Shown: positions 36,404 to 47,689, numbered from the stretch's first letter. The stretch: DNA of 64,000 nt from Brachionus rotundiformis (GCA_016802295.1 JAESIW010000200.1:62001-126000); one strand, 5' to 3'. Translations and numbers: made by a program. Notes: generated by a model from the sequence alone, not told the origin.

Positions 36404-37600
36404 ATGATTTTAAATATGAGGAAATTTTTATTATTTATAGCCATAAGTTGGCCACTGTTGGTCCTTGTCAACCACTTTAATCCAACATCTAAGTTTTCTT
36501 TGTACAGAATTGACTTGAACAGATACCTGAGAGACTATGCAGCTTTGGCAGAGTCTGCCACACAGGCCAAGCACCAACTCGAAAGGGAACTCTATGGACA
36601 AGAGCGCCTTTTGTTTGACTTGAACACCACAAACTACATTTGTGTGGGTGTGATTTCCAAACGTAGAATGGGAACCAATCAAGATTACGTAAAGCAAGCA
36701 CTGATGTCCATCCTGGCACGGGTCTCTTTCCAAAGAGAGGACAAAATTCGCCTCGTGGCCTTCAACTTGGAACCCGAACCAAGCCAAAATGTCCACTTGC
36801 TCAAATTCAAGCGCTTTATTCGAATAGTCAATGCATCATCAGGTCTGAAAGGCCACGCAGCAAAAATAGTCGAAACCCTTGACTACACTCGCTGCATGAA
36901 GTATTTCATAAGCCTTAAGTGCAAGTACTCGCTTCTGGTCGAGGACGATGCACTCATAGCTCAAAATTGGTTCGAAATACTTGACCAAGAAATGAAAAAA
37001 ATCCAAAATACACAACATAATAACTGGTTAATGATAAAGCTTTTCACAGGCATTATATTTTTGAACAATGATTGGATGCAATCAAAATATCCATGGGTCA
37101 TTTTTAAAGTTACCATAAATGCATTTTTTTTACTTTTAATTCAACTTTTCATATTTAAGCTTATTTTTAAACATATCCTTAAAATTTATGTGCCCATTTT
37201 GCTTATAAACTGTTCCATGCAGGCTTGTTATTTTAATTCAAGTAGCACCATTCCGTTTGGCCAAGGTCTGAGAGTGCAGAGAACAGGCTTCGGGTCTGTG
37301 GCAGTCTTGTTTCCAATCAAACATTTGGTACCACTAGCAGACTACTTAGAGAAAATAGTCCTGAATTATGTGCACCAGAGGTCGAGCCTTGTGGCACCAA
37401 AAGATATTCTAATTGAAAAGTACAGGATGGAGCACAATCTGGACGAATTGATCATGGAGCCATCATTAGTTCAGCACACTGGTTTGCACTCAAGCTTGGA
37501 AAATAGAAGCTCAGGCTATCTTAATTTTCATAAAATGTTCAAGTCGTTTACGTTCCCAGATGATTTCAGAAAGATAGAGCTCAAATTAAAAACTAATTAA
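36404..37600 (+). CDS. PGAP4: PGAP4 (TMEM246)-like GPI-anchor GalNAc transferase
   Basis: A single exon of 398 residues. PGAP4 is a Golgi glycosyltransferase that adds GalNAc to the first mannose of GPI anchors (family knowledge). Residues 6-22 form an N-terminal membrane anchor. The GT-A core shows KYSLLVEDDALI, with the metal-binding EDD at 180-182. Residues about 229-272 are two hydrophobic stretches (WVIFKVTINAFFLLLIQLFI; ILKIYVPILLINCSM) inserted in the middle of the catalytic domain, the membrane hairpin that marks this family, followed by GSVAVLFPIKHLVPLADYLE, PKDILIEKYR and MEPSLVQHTGLHSSL near the C-terminus. Length matches the roughly 400 residues of the human protein. A second ATG at codon 5 could also be the start. 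Intronless, unlike SARS2, SETX and USO1 nearby. Confidence 0.87.
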   Translation: MILNMRKFLLFIAISWPLLVLVNHFNPTSKFSLYRIDLNRYLRDYAALAESATQAKHQLERELYGQERLLFDLNTTNYICVGVISKRRMGTNQDYVKQALMSILARVSFQREDKIRLVAFNLEPEPSQNVHLLKFKRFIRIVNASSGLKGHAAKIVETLDYTRCMKYFISLKCKYSLLVEDDALIAQNWFEILDQEMKKIQNTQHNNWLMIKLFTGIIFLNNDWMQSKYPWVIFKVTINAFFLLLIQLFIFKLIFKHILKIYVPILLINCSMQACYFNSSSTIPFGQGLRVQRTGFGSVAVLFPIKHLVPLADYLEKIVLNYVHQRSSLVAPKDILIEKYRMEHNLDELIMEPSLVQHTGLHSSLENRSSGYLNFHKMFKSFTFPDDFRKIELKLKTN

Positions 37601-37943
37601 TTAATTTTAGAAAGTTTTAGAATCATAATTATTAAATCAAGTATTAAAAGTAGGAAAGATTGTAGACAATGGTCTTAGTAAAAATAAATTCAATTCAAAC
37701 AAGACATAATAAGTGTACATGTAAATAGGGTTTTAATAATTGGAAAATCAAAAGAAAAATAGTAAATTTTATTTATTTTAAAAAATAATTTGTTTGTTTT
37801 TTTCAAATAAACTAAATAAATTACTTTCGAAAATGTATCATGGTTGTTTAACTGGGCCAAAAATAAAAACCCGTTCACCGTGTTAAAAGATATGGATAAT
37901 CTCGAATATTTGTATCATTTAACGGTAGAATAAGAAAAATTAA

Positions 37944-38178
37944 AGCAAAGTAAAATTTTTGATCAAATTTCAGGCGCTCAGTCTTGCTCAAACATTTTTA
38001 GATGCGCAATTAAATTTCATTGCATTTTTAGAAATTACAATCCTTTTTTTCAAAAGTTTGAAAATAAAGCTCTGAAATGTTAAAAGAATAAAAAATCAGC
38101 GATGAAATTTAATTGCGCATCTAAAAATGTTTGAGCAAGATTGAGCGCTTGAAATTTGATCAAAAATTTTACTTTGCT
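37944..38178. mobile_element. Hairpin MITE of 235 bp
   Basis: Arms of about 75 bases are almost perfect inverted copies (outer AGCAAAGTAAAATTTTTGAT; inner AGATGCGCAATTAAATTTCAT and its complement) around an 85-base loop. Flanking DNA matches an uninterrupted sequence at 41778-41826 (TTAACGGTAGAATAAGAAAA on the left, TCGTCAAAATTAG on the right), which looks like an empty site. Confidence 0.85.
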
Positions 38179-38776
38179 AAAATTAACTGAGTATTGTCAT
38201 CATTTTCGTCAAAATTAGAAAATGGCATTTTTTTATTCATGTTATGCATCCTCTTTAATCGGAGCAATTTAGGAATAAAAAATTCAAGTTTTGATTAATT
38301 TTTTCGGATTTTAAAAAGATTTTTTTTTATAATTTATTACAAAACATCATTTATTTTTTAATCATTGAATAAAAATTGGATTTAAAGCGAAAAAGAAAAA
38401 TGCTAGTTAATAACAGTTAATTAAATTTATTTAAAATAGTCTACAACTGATCGCTGGCTTAAATTATCAATTCTTAGATCAGAAAGACTCTCTTTTAACT
38501 CTTAACGTTAAAAAATAACGTTATCGGCCAAAATGGGTCATTTTTGACCCAATAAAGAAAGAAATATTTTTTTTTTGAAAGCTTATTAGAAAATGTTTTT
38601 TTCTTTTAAATATTTGTTTTCTGTACCGTGCTAAAGCTCGTTCAGAACAAGTTAAAAAGTAAAATAAAAAAATAAGAAAATAAAAGCTTTAATCAAAAAA
38701 TCAATGGACGAAAATCTTTTAAAAAGTGAAGTTCAGAAATATTCTAGCCGAATTTCAACAAAAAGAATACTTGATT

Positions 38777-39073
38777 TAGATCAATTTGAGTTTCCTGAAT
38801 TGTGACTGCAAGAGCGGATCAAGAGTCTTCGGAGCTTGTGCACATGTAACAAGTGTGTTGTGGTTCATGGGCGTTGAAAAACATAAACCTGGACAATTAG
38901 ACAAAAAGAGAAGAAATCTCCTGTTTAAATTTATTTTGGACTGTGATAAGGATAAATTAGAAATAGAAGATTCATTGATATTAAATAATGATTGTGAATC
39001 TAGTGATGAAAAGATAATTTTATCCAAATTTTTAATTTTTACAACCAAACAAGAAATTAATTACGTTTTTTAA
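38777..39073 (+). pseudogene. SWIM-like zinc-finger fragment
   Basis: The frame from 38786 (MSFLNCDCKSGSRVFGACAH, then VTSVLWFMG) has the SWIM pattern CxC, ten residues, CxH. This version occurs near the C-terminus of many transposase-like proteins of invertebrates. About 95 codons remain; the upstream DNA is not readable in frame, so it is treated as a broken transposon gene rather than a host gene. Confidence 0.5.
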
Positions 39074-39289
39074 ATTTTGGTCTTATCTAAATGAAGGAAG
39101 CGAATGTTTCCGGTCTTAGCATTTTTAATATATTATTAAGAGACAAAAAGTAAGTTAAAAAAAGTATCTTTGAAAATTTTTGAGTTGGGGATATTTAACT
39201 CCATAGACTCTAAAAGACAAACGCAAAATATTAATTGATACTAGATAAAATGATGAATCTACTAGATAAAAAGATTATTTTTTACTATA

Positions 39290-40403
39290 CAGTATTGCAC
39301 AAAAGTTTAGACGCATGCGCATTTTTTTTAAACAAATAAATTATCAATCAATTATTTACAGAAGAGAAGGCTAGTAAGGATATTTCTGTATTCTAATTTA
39401 TTAATTAACATAATTAATTAAATAAAAATGCAAAAAAAACTAGACAGAAAAAAAAATAGCTTAATATATTAGTTAAGAAAAAATAGTGATAAAATTTTGG
39501 AAAAAAAAAATTGCACAAAAGTTTAGACGCATACGCATTTTTAGTATTTAAAATGACCACCTTTTGCATCATAACAAGCACGAATCCGTTTTGGCATTGA
39601 TTCAACTAATTTTTTCACATATTCATCAGGTACATTTAGCCATTCCTTCAGAAGTGTCGATTTTAAGTGTTCGATTGAGGTTAACTTTGTTTCTACCAAT
39701 TTTGCATCAATATATGACCATAGGTTCTCGATAGGATTAAGATCAGGTGATCTGGCACACCATGGTAAAAGGGCAATATTATTCTCATCAAACCACTCTT
39801 TAATTAGCTTTGCTCTATGTGCTGGAGCCCCATCCTGTTGAAAAAACCAAGGATCATCTCTTTGGTAAAAAATATCAACAGATGCCATAAGTTCATTTTC
39901 TAACGTTTCCTTATAGTTATATTGTTTAATTCGCCCCTCATATATACGACAGCATCCTGTACCTTTAGCGCTGATGCATCCCCATATTCCTGCGGATCCA
40001 CCACCACCTTGTAGAGTTGGTACAACAAATCTTGTGTCGTATTTTTCTTTTCTTAACCTTTTTACTAAAACCCTTGTTTTCCTATTAAACACCTCAAAAT
40101 TTGATTCATCACTAAAAATTACCATTCCCCAACGTTCAAGTGTCCAATTCAGTCTTTCTTTACACCATTTTAATCTTTTGATTCTATCCGATGCCGTCAG
40201 CAATGGCTTTTTAAGAGCTGTAAAAGTTCCTATTCCTTTACTAGTTAGAAATCTCCTTACTGTTTCTCTACTTACCTTAACATTTTTAAACTTAGAATTA
40301 AACTCAGAGGCCAACTTTTTATTACTTATCGTAGGATTTTTTCTTACCTGTATAAATAAACTATTTTGGTCCCTATAAGTAAGCTTTCTTGGTCTCCCTG
40401 TAT
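39290..40403 (-). mobile_element. Tc1-type transposon with IR/DR-style end, 5'-truncated
   Basis: The transposase frame (40314-39541, with readable sequence up to about 40400) runs from GRPRKLTYRDQNSLF through VSRETVRRFL to FSDESNF, FQQDGAPAHRA and RSPDLNPIENLW; 34 residues separate the second aspartate from the glutamate (DD34E), and the frame ends GGHFKY. The first DNA-binding helices are missing on the right. At the left the terminus CAGTATTGCACAAAAG starts next to a TA (39288-39289), and its core TTGCACAAAAGTTTAGACGC recurs at 39511 just past the stop codon, giving two direct repeats within one end. Confidence 0.88.
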
Positions 40404-40613
40404 AATGAATTTATTTACTAGATAAAAAAAGTAGCTCCTATAAAAAAAAATTAATCAATATAAATTGAGAGAATTTACAATATAAAATAATTAATTGATA
40501 TAAATTGAGATTAATTCATCAGATAAATTTGAGACTAGATAATACAATTTGGAACTCGAGTTTTTAATTATATAAATTGCTTTCTTAAATTACTTTGAAT
40601 CTATATTTAACTA

Positions 40614-40907
40614 AAAATGACCCAAAATGAAACTTTTTCATCTTATAGTAGCGAGTATTCCGATTCAAGCACTGAGGATCCTACCACAGAGACAAACAAC
40701 CTGGTGAGCAAATAAGCGATTCAAGCGATGAAGACATTTATGAAGACTACTTTGACATACCAGTAAACAAGCAAGTTGCCCAACGTGTAAATCGTACAAC
40801 CGAGATATTTGAAATTGAAGTTCTAGAGTCTCTTGAAAACATTAATTCCCAATCGCCAAATATTATCAAAACTAAACGTGGGCGTGGTACACCGAAAACG
40901 TGTAAGT
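40614..40907 (+). pseudogene. Acidic N-terminal transposase-like fragment with AT-hook-like motif
   Basis: MTQNETFSSYSSEYSDSSTE opens a frame that stops at 40710; shifted by one base the text continues SDSSDEDIYEDYFDIPVNKQ to TKRGRGTPKTCK at 40907. An acidic, serine-rich start followed by a basic RGRG patch is common at the N-terminus of piggyBac-type transposases, and the DNA lies inside piggyBac-like ends. No catalytic region is present. Confidence 0.42.
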
Positions 40908-41924
40908 AATTAAAAGTAAAAGAAGAAGAATTAATTAGTCTTAATTAAATTAAATTTTATTTGCTTTTTTTTCATTTTTTTATCTTATATTTTTATGATA
41001 TTTCTAATGAAATATCTAAATAAAGAGCTGTTTTTCTTTTTATCTAAGGTTTTAACAAAATATCTAGTAATTTTCATCTATTTTAGCTAGTTAAATTAAT
41101 TATATGCCAAAGACAAACACTTTTTATTTTGTTTAATTTAGTTTATTTTGATAAAACTATAAAAGTTACCAAAATATAAATTTAATTTTTAGATTCCTTA
41201 AAAATATTTGTTCGAGAAGACTTTTTACCAGGGTAAATTAAGTATCCATATCACCTTTATACAACTAAAAAGAAAGATTATCGGCTAAAATGGGTCAAAA
41301 CTTTGATTGATTATAAAGCATGAAAAATTCAATCATATTGGAATAAATTACATAAATTCTAAATCAGCACATTCAAATTTATAAGAATATTTGAAAAAAA
41401 AATTGTCAATGGCATATTTCATATCTTCAGCAAGTATTGCCTCATATCCTTTAAAAAATTACGCTGCATAAAACAATTAAAGTAATATCAGTTTTCGGTG
41501 TTTTTATTTATAAAGGAAAGACAATCAATTAAGTTGAATGAAAAGTTTTTTTATTTATAGAAAAAATTCAATGTAATTTTGCTTGGGTCAGTTTTGACCC
41601 AATTTTAGACGGATATGAGTTAAACTGTCTAACAAATCAATCGATTGACTCTTAGTAGTGAAATAAAAAAAAGTTCGAACCAATTTTGTTCCGATAAAGA
41701 TGATTTCGATTAAAAAGGGTATACTGGATTATGTAGATAATTTTAAGAAATTTTATGAACAGAATATCTGTACTACTTAACGGTAGAATAAGAAAATTAT
41801 CATCTCGTCAAAATTAGCAATAATTTAATAATAAAAAAATAATAATAAAATAATAAAAATGTAAAATATATCTAATGACAAACATTTTGAATAGATCATC
41901 AACTTCAATTTATTTATTTAAAAT

Positions 41925-42145
41925 ATTGATTGAGGAAGTTCTCAGGCCTCTCAGAATGGATCATAGTCCTTCTTTTTAGCCTAACGTTTAAAAAATTGTA
42001 TTATATATTGAAAAAAGAGAAACTTTATGTATATTTTAGAGCACAAAAATGATTTTAGCAGGATAAAACAAAATAAATTTAATTTTTAAAGTTGATAGGT
42101 AAAATATAGGTTATACGATTTACTAGATAATAGTTTTTTTTAAAT
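41925..42145 (+). repeat. Dispersed repeat, copy 1 (pair with 51367-51615)
   Basis: Shares GAGGAAGTTCTCAGGCC, TCAGAATGGATCATAGTCC, TTCTTTTTAGCCTAACGTT, GAGAAACTTTATGTATAT and AGTAGATAATAG-type blocks in order with the second copy; non-coding, with no terminal structure seen. Confidence 0.75.
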
Positions 42146-42415
42146 TCAACATCAACATCATTAACTTCAAGATGCCGACTATTTCTATTCTATAGCTAAT
42201 TAATTTTTCTGATAAGGCGGAATTTAACTGATTCGACAATCCCGTTATTTTCATTATGGAGCTGAACATCTGAACTGATTTCTTCAATGCTGCTTTGTTT
42301 TTCATCGGAAATTTATTGTTTTAAGCGGTCTGTTACCCAACAGCCACGTTTACATTCTAACAAATAATTCTTAGCTTTATTCTTTCAGTCTTTATCTTTA
42401 ATTCATTAGTTTTGT

Positions 42416-42645
42416 CATGCACGATTTAGATTCTTCTCATATTCTTTATGATATTTCATTAGCTAGTTAAATTATTGAATCAAGATGTCGTTAGAAAACT
42501 AGAAGTCCTGAGAACCCTTATAAATATTAGTTTTGATTTTTATATTTTTATCTAGTTTTAATTGCAATTTAAACAATAAAGAAATTCTACAAAACAATTC
42601 AATATTTTTATTCAATCATTTTAGCCATTGAGCCCTTAACAGGTC
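42416..42645 (+). repeat. Solo-LTR-like repeat, copy 2
   Basis: Starts TGTCATGCACGATTTAGA, contains CTTATAAATA and AATAAAG, and ends GAGCCCTTAACA. It matches the unit ending at 9055. No target duplication was found. Confidence 0.55.
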
Positions 42646-42729
42646 AACGAATTTTTGTTTAGGTCTTTATTACTTTTATTTAATTAGTTTAAAATTAGTT
42701 TAAAATAGCAAGTGTCAAAATTTGTCCAT

Positions 42730-43120
42730 AAAATGAGCTCTTTTAATGTAGAAGAACTTCAATTAAATTTTGACAAACTAATCACTAATAATCATTCAAA
42801 AAAAGGCTAATAACTTTATTTCAAAAAATGAAACCACAATTATACCACAATGGTCATTATTATAGAATATCATCTGTTAATAACACAAAGTATTGTTAAT
42901 AACTGTCGTGGATTTTGTTACACTTTAACTGAAGTAGTTGGTAAAAATAGTGATGTTTGTTTTTTAAATGAAAACCATGTTAAGTGATGAGGCTCCTAGC
43001 AAAATGATTCTTGAATTTGATGCTGAAGATTTTTATTAATCATAAAATGAATGGATTCTTTCATACAGTCAAAAGACATTGTTGAAATGATTATTTTTGA
43101 TCCTGTTTTAAAATAGTCCC
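42730..43120 (+). mobile_element. LINE endonuclease-domain fragment (5' part)
   Basis: Broken plus-strand frames read NCRGFCYTLTEVVGKNSDVC followed by FLNEN, the start of an APE-type endonuclease (usually WNCRG...DI..L.ET), then INHKMNGFFHTVKRH. Many stops interrupt it. Bases 43121-43420 show nothing. Confidence 0.65.
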
Positions 43121-43420
43121 AATCTAAATTATCAAAGCTTTTAGAGAGAAAACAAATTTCTCATTACATTTTAAAACCCCTTGATATTTCATTTCTTATA
43201 TCTAAAATATATATTTAATATTTTTAAAATTTTAAATTTTTGTTGTTAACTTGAATTCTTTTATTGATGTGTTTGTTTGATATTTCTATTTGTTGAGAGT
43301 GTTTTAAAATAATTAAAATTTCATTTTTTTTAAAAATATTAACAAAAACAATTTCAAAATTGAAAATTGAATAAACAAAAAAATGTATAAAAATGCTGTT
43401 TAATGATCTAATTTTTAAAG

Positions 43421-45694
43421 ATGAAATTATTTTTTTATATCATTAGCTTATTCGGCTTTTTTATTCCAAATGAAACCAAAAATTGCCAATATGACTCATC
43501 AGTTGGTGAACTAGTTTGTCGAAGCTTTCAAATAGACCAGGAATTTTTCTTGGACAAAAAAAGCTATGTTAAAAATTTACAGTCTGTCTATTTCAGACTG
43601 GACCAGAAAAAAATATTAGACCAAAGTTTTTCCAACGCAATCGAATTTTACAACAATTTAAGCCAGCATGGTCAACCATTTATGTTTAAATACCTGAATG
43701 GTTTTGATGTCCAAGCATTCAAATTGATGGCTTCATACACTTCTAATTTTTATTCATTTTATTTGTACAATTCCAAAATTGTCTTCTTTAATGATACCAA
43801 AAAATTAACTTCATGTGAGCAGATTTTTTTAACAAATGAGTTCACTTTGTATTTTGTCTATTTTGTAATTAAGGGAAATAATTTATTTAGTTCCAAATTG
43901 TGTCCATTCTATTTTGATAATTTGCGCGTTGATGTGTTATTGGTAAATTTTTTGGCAAATACTGTCTCCAAAAAAAACCTTTTGTCTTTTGAACAGGCAA
44001 ACAATTCACATATCTTAAATACAGATATTTACACATTTAATATCCAAAATGCAGAGAATATTGACATTGGTCAAGAAATTTTAAACATAAATATTTTTAA
44101 CAAGACAAAATATTTTATTTTTAAAGGAAAAATTAAATCGATCCAAAATGGTCTGTTTACTAGGTTGAAATCAACCAAATTAATTTTATTAGATATTCGT
44201 TTTGCCAAGCAGCTGTTCCACAAAGGCATTGAATGGATAGAAGAATTGAATAGTCATGATGAAGCAGATAGGATTATACATATCATAGTCAAGTCCAAGT
44301 TTAGTAACGAGTACTATTTTAAGCTTGACATAAACCATGTTTTACCAGAGGAGGATTTTTGTCTTTATGAAAAATTTCCTTTAAGCAAATTGAATATCTT
44401 ATTGTCTGTTTTAGACGATTCAAAGCAAAATGAGCCTAAAAATTACACCTGTACTTTTCTATGGATTGCCCAAAATTATAATTATTTTTTAAACATTTAT
44501 TCAAAAATTGCCTATGGTTCAACGTTTTCTTCTGCTTTCAAAGCCCATTTCAAAAATTTGACCAATTTTTCACATTGTGATTTTAGCTCACGCCTGGCAA
44601 AATGCAAGTTTAGACAAAACACCACCACCACCACCAGATCAAGCTTTGATTTATTTGATGCCAAATATCTAATTATTTTAACTGATTATATTACTATTAT
44701 CATTGGTATACCCAGTGTGTCCGTGTTTACTTTAATTTTAAATTTAAATATGGTCTATAGCTTTTACAAGAATTCAGAGTCTTCTCAATTGTCCAAAGGA
44801 CAGTATAAATTAGTTCTATTATACTCTGTGTTTAGCGTTATCTATTTGGTCTTATATCCATTGACCTTATTAGCAGAGTGTCCATTTGAAAATGGCTTAT
44901 TTTGTTCAAGTTTAGTCTACACTCCAACAGCCCAGTATGTGAAAATAATCTTCAATGATTATTTGTTAAAGATAGCCAAGAGCAGTGTCACTTGGTCATT
45001 GATGGGATACAGTTTGTTTAGGTTGAATATTTTTATCACTCCTTCCTGGAAAATACACCGCTTTATCACCAAATCATCAGTGGTTAAAATTACTTTCTGC
45101 TGGTTGATTATTCTATTTATTTGTTGCGTACCAAAATTGTTCGTTCACAAGGTTAACTTTGACCAACCGGACTTTGACTATCCCTCTTTTTTGCTTGATC
45201 TTTACTCAAGCTTTGTCATCAACAAGGTTGGAATGAATGTCTTGATATACTTTAACTTCATCTCTGATTTACTTACTACATACTTGGCAATTATTCTTAA
45301 CTTTTTTATAGACATTAGCCTCGCGTTAAAATTAAAGTCAAAGTTAAAGAAAAAAATGAAAAAAACACCAGCACAGAAACGAAAGCATATCAGAGTGACC
45401 ATACTTGCTTTGCTGATCATTTCATTTAATCTCTTGTTTAGATCATTGGAAATATTTCAGGCCTTGTATTTTGTGCTAAGTTACACAAAAATATATGATG
45501 TTAAATATATGACCAGCACTGTAGAGTTTTTTCTTAGAGAAGTTTGTCTGCGTTTATCATTGCCAAATTTAATAGAACATTTAGAGCAATTTTTATTCTT
45601 AATTTCAATTAATTTTAATTTTTTATTTTATTTTTGCAATGATGAAAATATACGAAGCATAATCTTTAAAAAGAAAAATAAATTGATTAATTAA
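43421..45694 (+). CDS. Orphan seven-transmembrane receptor with large ectodomain
   Basis: A single-exon frame of 757 residues. A hydrophobic start (MKLFFYIISLFGFFIP) looks like a signal peptide. Residues about 20-410 form an extracellular region with scattered cysteines, no named domain and many possible N-glycosylation sites. Seven hydrophobic spans follow: about 416-440, 462-485, 521-540, 555-575, 603-632, 658-686 and 721-740. TM3 ends SLFRLNIF where rhodopsin-like receptors have DRY, TM5-6 are joined by a basic loop (KLKSKLKKKMKKTPAQKRK), and TM7 ends NFNFLFYFCNDENIRSI, reminiscent of the NPxxY-helix 8 junction. It is probably a plasma-membrane G-protein-coupled receptor of a lineage-specific family; ligand and coupling are unknown. 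AATAAA lies 16 bases after the stop. Other seven-TM proteins are not excluded. Confidence 0.78.
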   Translation: MKLFFYIISLFGFFIPNETKNCQYDSSVGELVCRSFQIDQEFFLDKKSYVKNLQSVYFRLDQKKILDQSFSNAIEFYNNLSQHGQPFMFKYLNGFDVQAFKLMASYTSNFYSFYLYNSKIVFFNDTKKLTSCEQIFLTNEFTLYFVYFVIKGNNLFSSKLCPFYFDNLRVDVLLVNFLANTVSKKNLLSFEQANNSHILNTDIYTFNIQNAENIDIGQEILNINIFNKTKYFIFKGKIKSIQNGLFTRLKSTKLILLDIRFAKQLFHKGIEWIEELNSHDEADRIIHIIVKSKFSNEYYFKLDINHVLPEEDFCLYEKFPLSKLNILLSVLDDSKQNEPKNYTCTFLWIAQNYNYFLNIYSKIAYGSTFSSAFKAHFKNLTNFSHCDFSSRLAKCKFRQNTTTTTRSSFDLFDAKYLIILTDYITIIIGIPSVSVFTLILNLNMVYSFYKNSESSQLSKGQYKLVLLYSVFSVIYLVLYPLTLLAECPFENGLFCSSLVYTPTAQYVKIIFNDYLLKIAKSSVTWSLMGYSLFRLNIFITPSWKIHRFITKSSVVKITFCWLIILFICCVPKLFVHKVNFDQPDFDYPSFLLDLYSSFVINKVGMNVLIYFNFISDLLTTYLAIILNFFIDISLALKLKSKLKKKMKKTPAQKRKHIRVTILALLIISFNLLFRSLEIFQALYFVLSYTKIYDVKYMTSTVEFFLREVCLRLSLPNLIEHLEQFLFLISINFNFLFYFCNDENIRSIIFKKKNKLIN

Positions 45695-47689
45695 ATTTTA
45701 TTCAATAAAAGGTAGAATAATATTTAAAAAATATATATTTTATTATTTTCATATTATAAGTTATATTTAGCTCGAGGCTAAGAAAAGTTTTGTCACAAAA
45801 TTAAAATTAAAAAAAATACCATACTTATGAATAAATATTTATCGAAAATTAAATCTTGATAAATAAATAATAATTTAAATTTAAATTTCTTAAATGAAAT
45901 ATTTATTTATTTCTATCGAAGTCAAATTCTAAAAATAATCAAAAAAATTTTTTCGAATTTGAAAAATTTACATTTTAAATTAGAAAAAAAGAAACAATCT
46001 ATTGACATCAGTAAATATTATTCTTTTTTCATTTATCTGACAAAATTTACTTATGCCATAAGACCACGCTTATTTCGGTTTTGACTAAATTGAAAATTAA
46101 TTCATAATGATATAAAAAAGACAAAAAAAGTTATTAATGCCCTATTTGAACACATGGACTGATCTGAGCAGAAAAACCATGCTTATTTTGGCGCATTAGA
46201 ACCAAAAAGCTTCTTAGCCAAGTTATTGTAGCTTGTAAAATTTCGGTCACAGACAACAGCCTGAGTCCATTTAATTAAGCCAAACAATTTCTACAAGCAT
46301 TCATTTAATTAGTTTTAAAGATTTGGCAATTTTGAATTACTAATTCATGTTGTTTTTTTAAATATGAATATTTTAAATATGCTACTAGCTAGCCTGTTAA
46401 GAAACTAATTCAGAACAATAGAAATTTATTTTTGAAGAACATAGATGTTTCAAAAGGTCTTAAGAGATTTTCCATTCGAAAAAGTTCAAAAAACGCGTTT
46501 TTTTCCTAATTTTTTGTCTAGTCAGATTCTTAAATGAGCTGCAGCATTAGACCTGCGGTGCGAGACTAAATTTAAAAAGTTTGAGGCAAATCTTAATATT
46601 CTAGACCCAATTGTGTGAAAAAAGTAAAATGTTCATATATATACTTACGATAACTAACTTTGAAATATAATGCTTTAAAAATTGTCTTATTGGATTTTAA
46701 AGGATTCAATGTCTTATAAGTCCTGTTTTTGCGATTTCTATTAACAAATCACTATGGCAAACCTTAAAATCTCTTGGACAATTATGCGTAGATTTGTCAA
46801 GATAGTCTTCAATAAATTATATTTGCGCTGTTTTACCTGAAAAAGTTTTTCTTACAAGAAATGTTGTTTATAAGGAAATATTTTTTTAATTATCTAATCA
46901 ATATATATGAGAAAAAATTTTAATATCACAAATATCAATTATAAAATTAGAATTTGTCAAATATGTCAAATATTATATAAGGTCATTCTTAAATTGTCTA
47001 TCCAATAATTAGTTTATGATCTAATATTAGGATAATTTATTTTATTAGTATTTAAAGTTGATCCTTTTTATATTATTCAAATTCCAATAAATATTATATA
47101 AAACATCATACTTTTTCCTTAACAAATTTTCAATTAATTAAATAGATAAAAAAAAATTCTCCTTTTTTATTGTATTATAATTCCGACAGCAGAGCAACAG
47201 GTTAAACCTTGTTATTTGTAATTCAAAAATATTTAAGTTTTGTTTAATTTTAGTCTTAATAAATTCAGGAGAATTTTTAGTGCTAAAACGCAGGGTTTTT
47301 TTTATTAAGTAAAAAAAAACTGTTCGAGCTAAGGCTCTTTCAGTAAAAGAAAATTAAACCGAAACAAACGGAAGTTTTGGAAAATAAGATTGTAGCTTTT
47401 AGAAAAATTAAGTTGAGTGTGGAAGAAATTCATCAATAGTGAGGTATAGACTACACAATAGAGTTGCAACCTTATTTAATCACAGTCTTGACAACCCTCT
47501 ACTAATTTAGTGCACGTTTGCACTGCACATTTTTAACGGTCATAACCGTTCTATCCACACTCACTCTTGATTGACTGACTTTCTTTCTCAGATACTTACT
47601 AACTGGCTAGAACTAAATTCTAAATGAGCTTGAACGAAACCAATACTTTTCAATATTTTTAGATATAAATAAAGACTAGCTAATAAAAA

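Larger units (their letters stand above)
38502..41623. mobile_element. piggyBac-type composite with TTAA-flanked ends
   Basis: Left end after TTAA (38502-38505): ATCGGCCAAAATGGGTCA with the palindrome GGGTCATTTTTGACCC at 38535-38550. Right end before TTAA (41620-41623): the complement, with GGGTCAGTTTTGACCC at 41585-41600 and a TCTAAAATTGGGTC block. A further left-type end at 41278 makes 41278-41619 a possible MITE by itself. Inside are a SWIM-like ORF, a truncated Tc1 element and an acidic, AT-hook-like frame. Whether the outer ends belong to one insertion or two cannot be told by eye. Confidence 0.6.

Noticed and set aside
36431..36796. Minus-strand frames over the PGAP4-like gene
   Set aside because: Antisense to a well-supported coding exon and without recognisable motifs.
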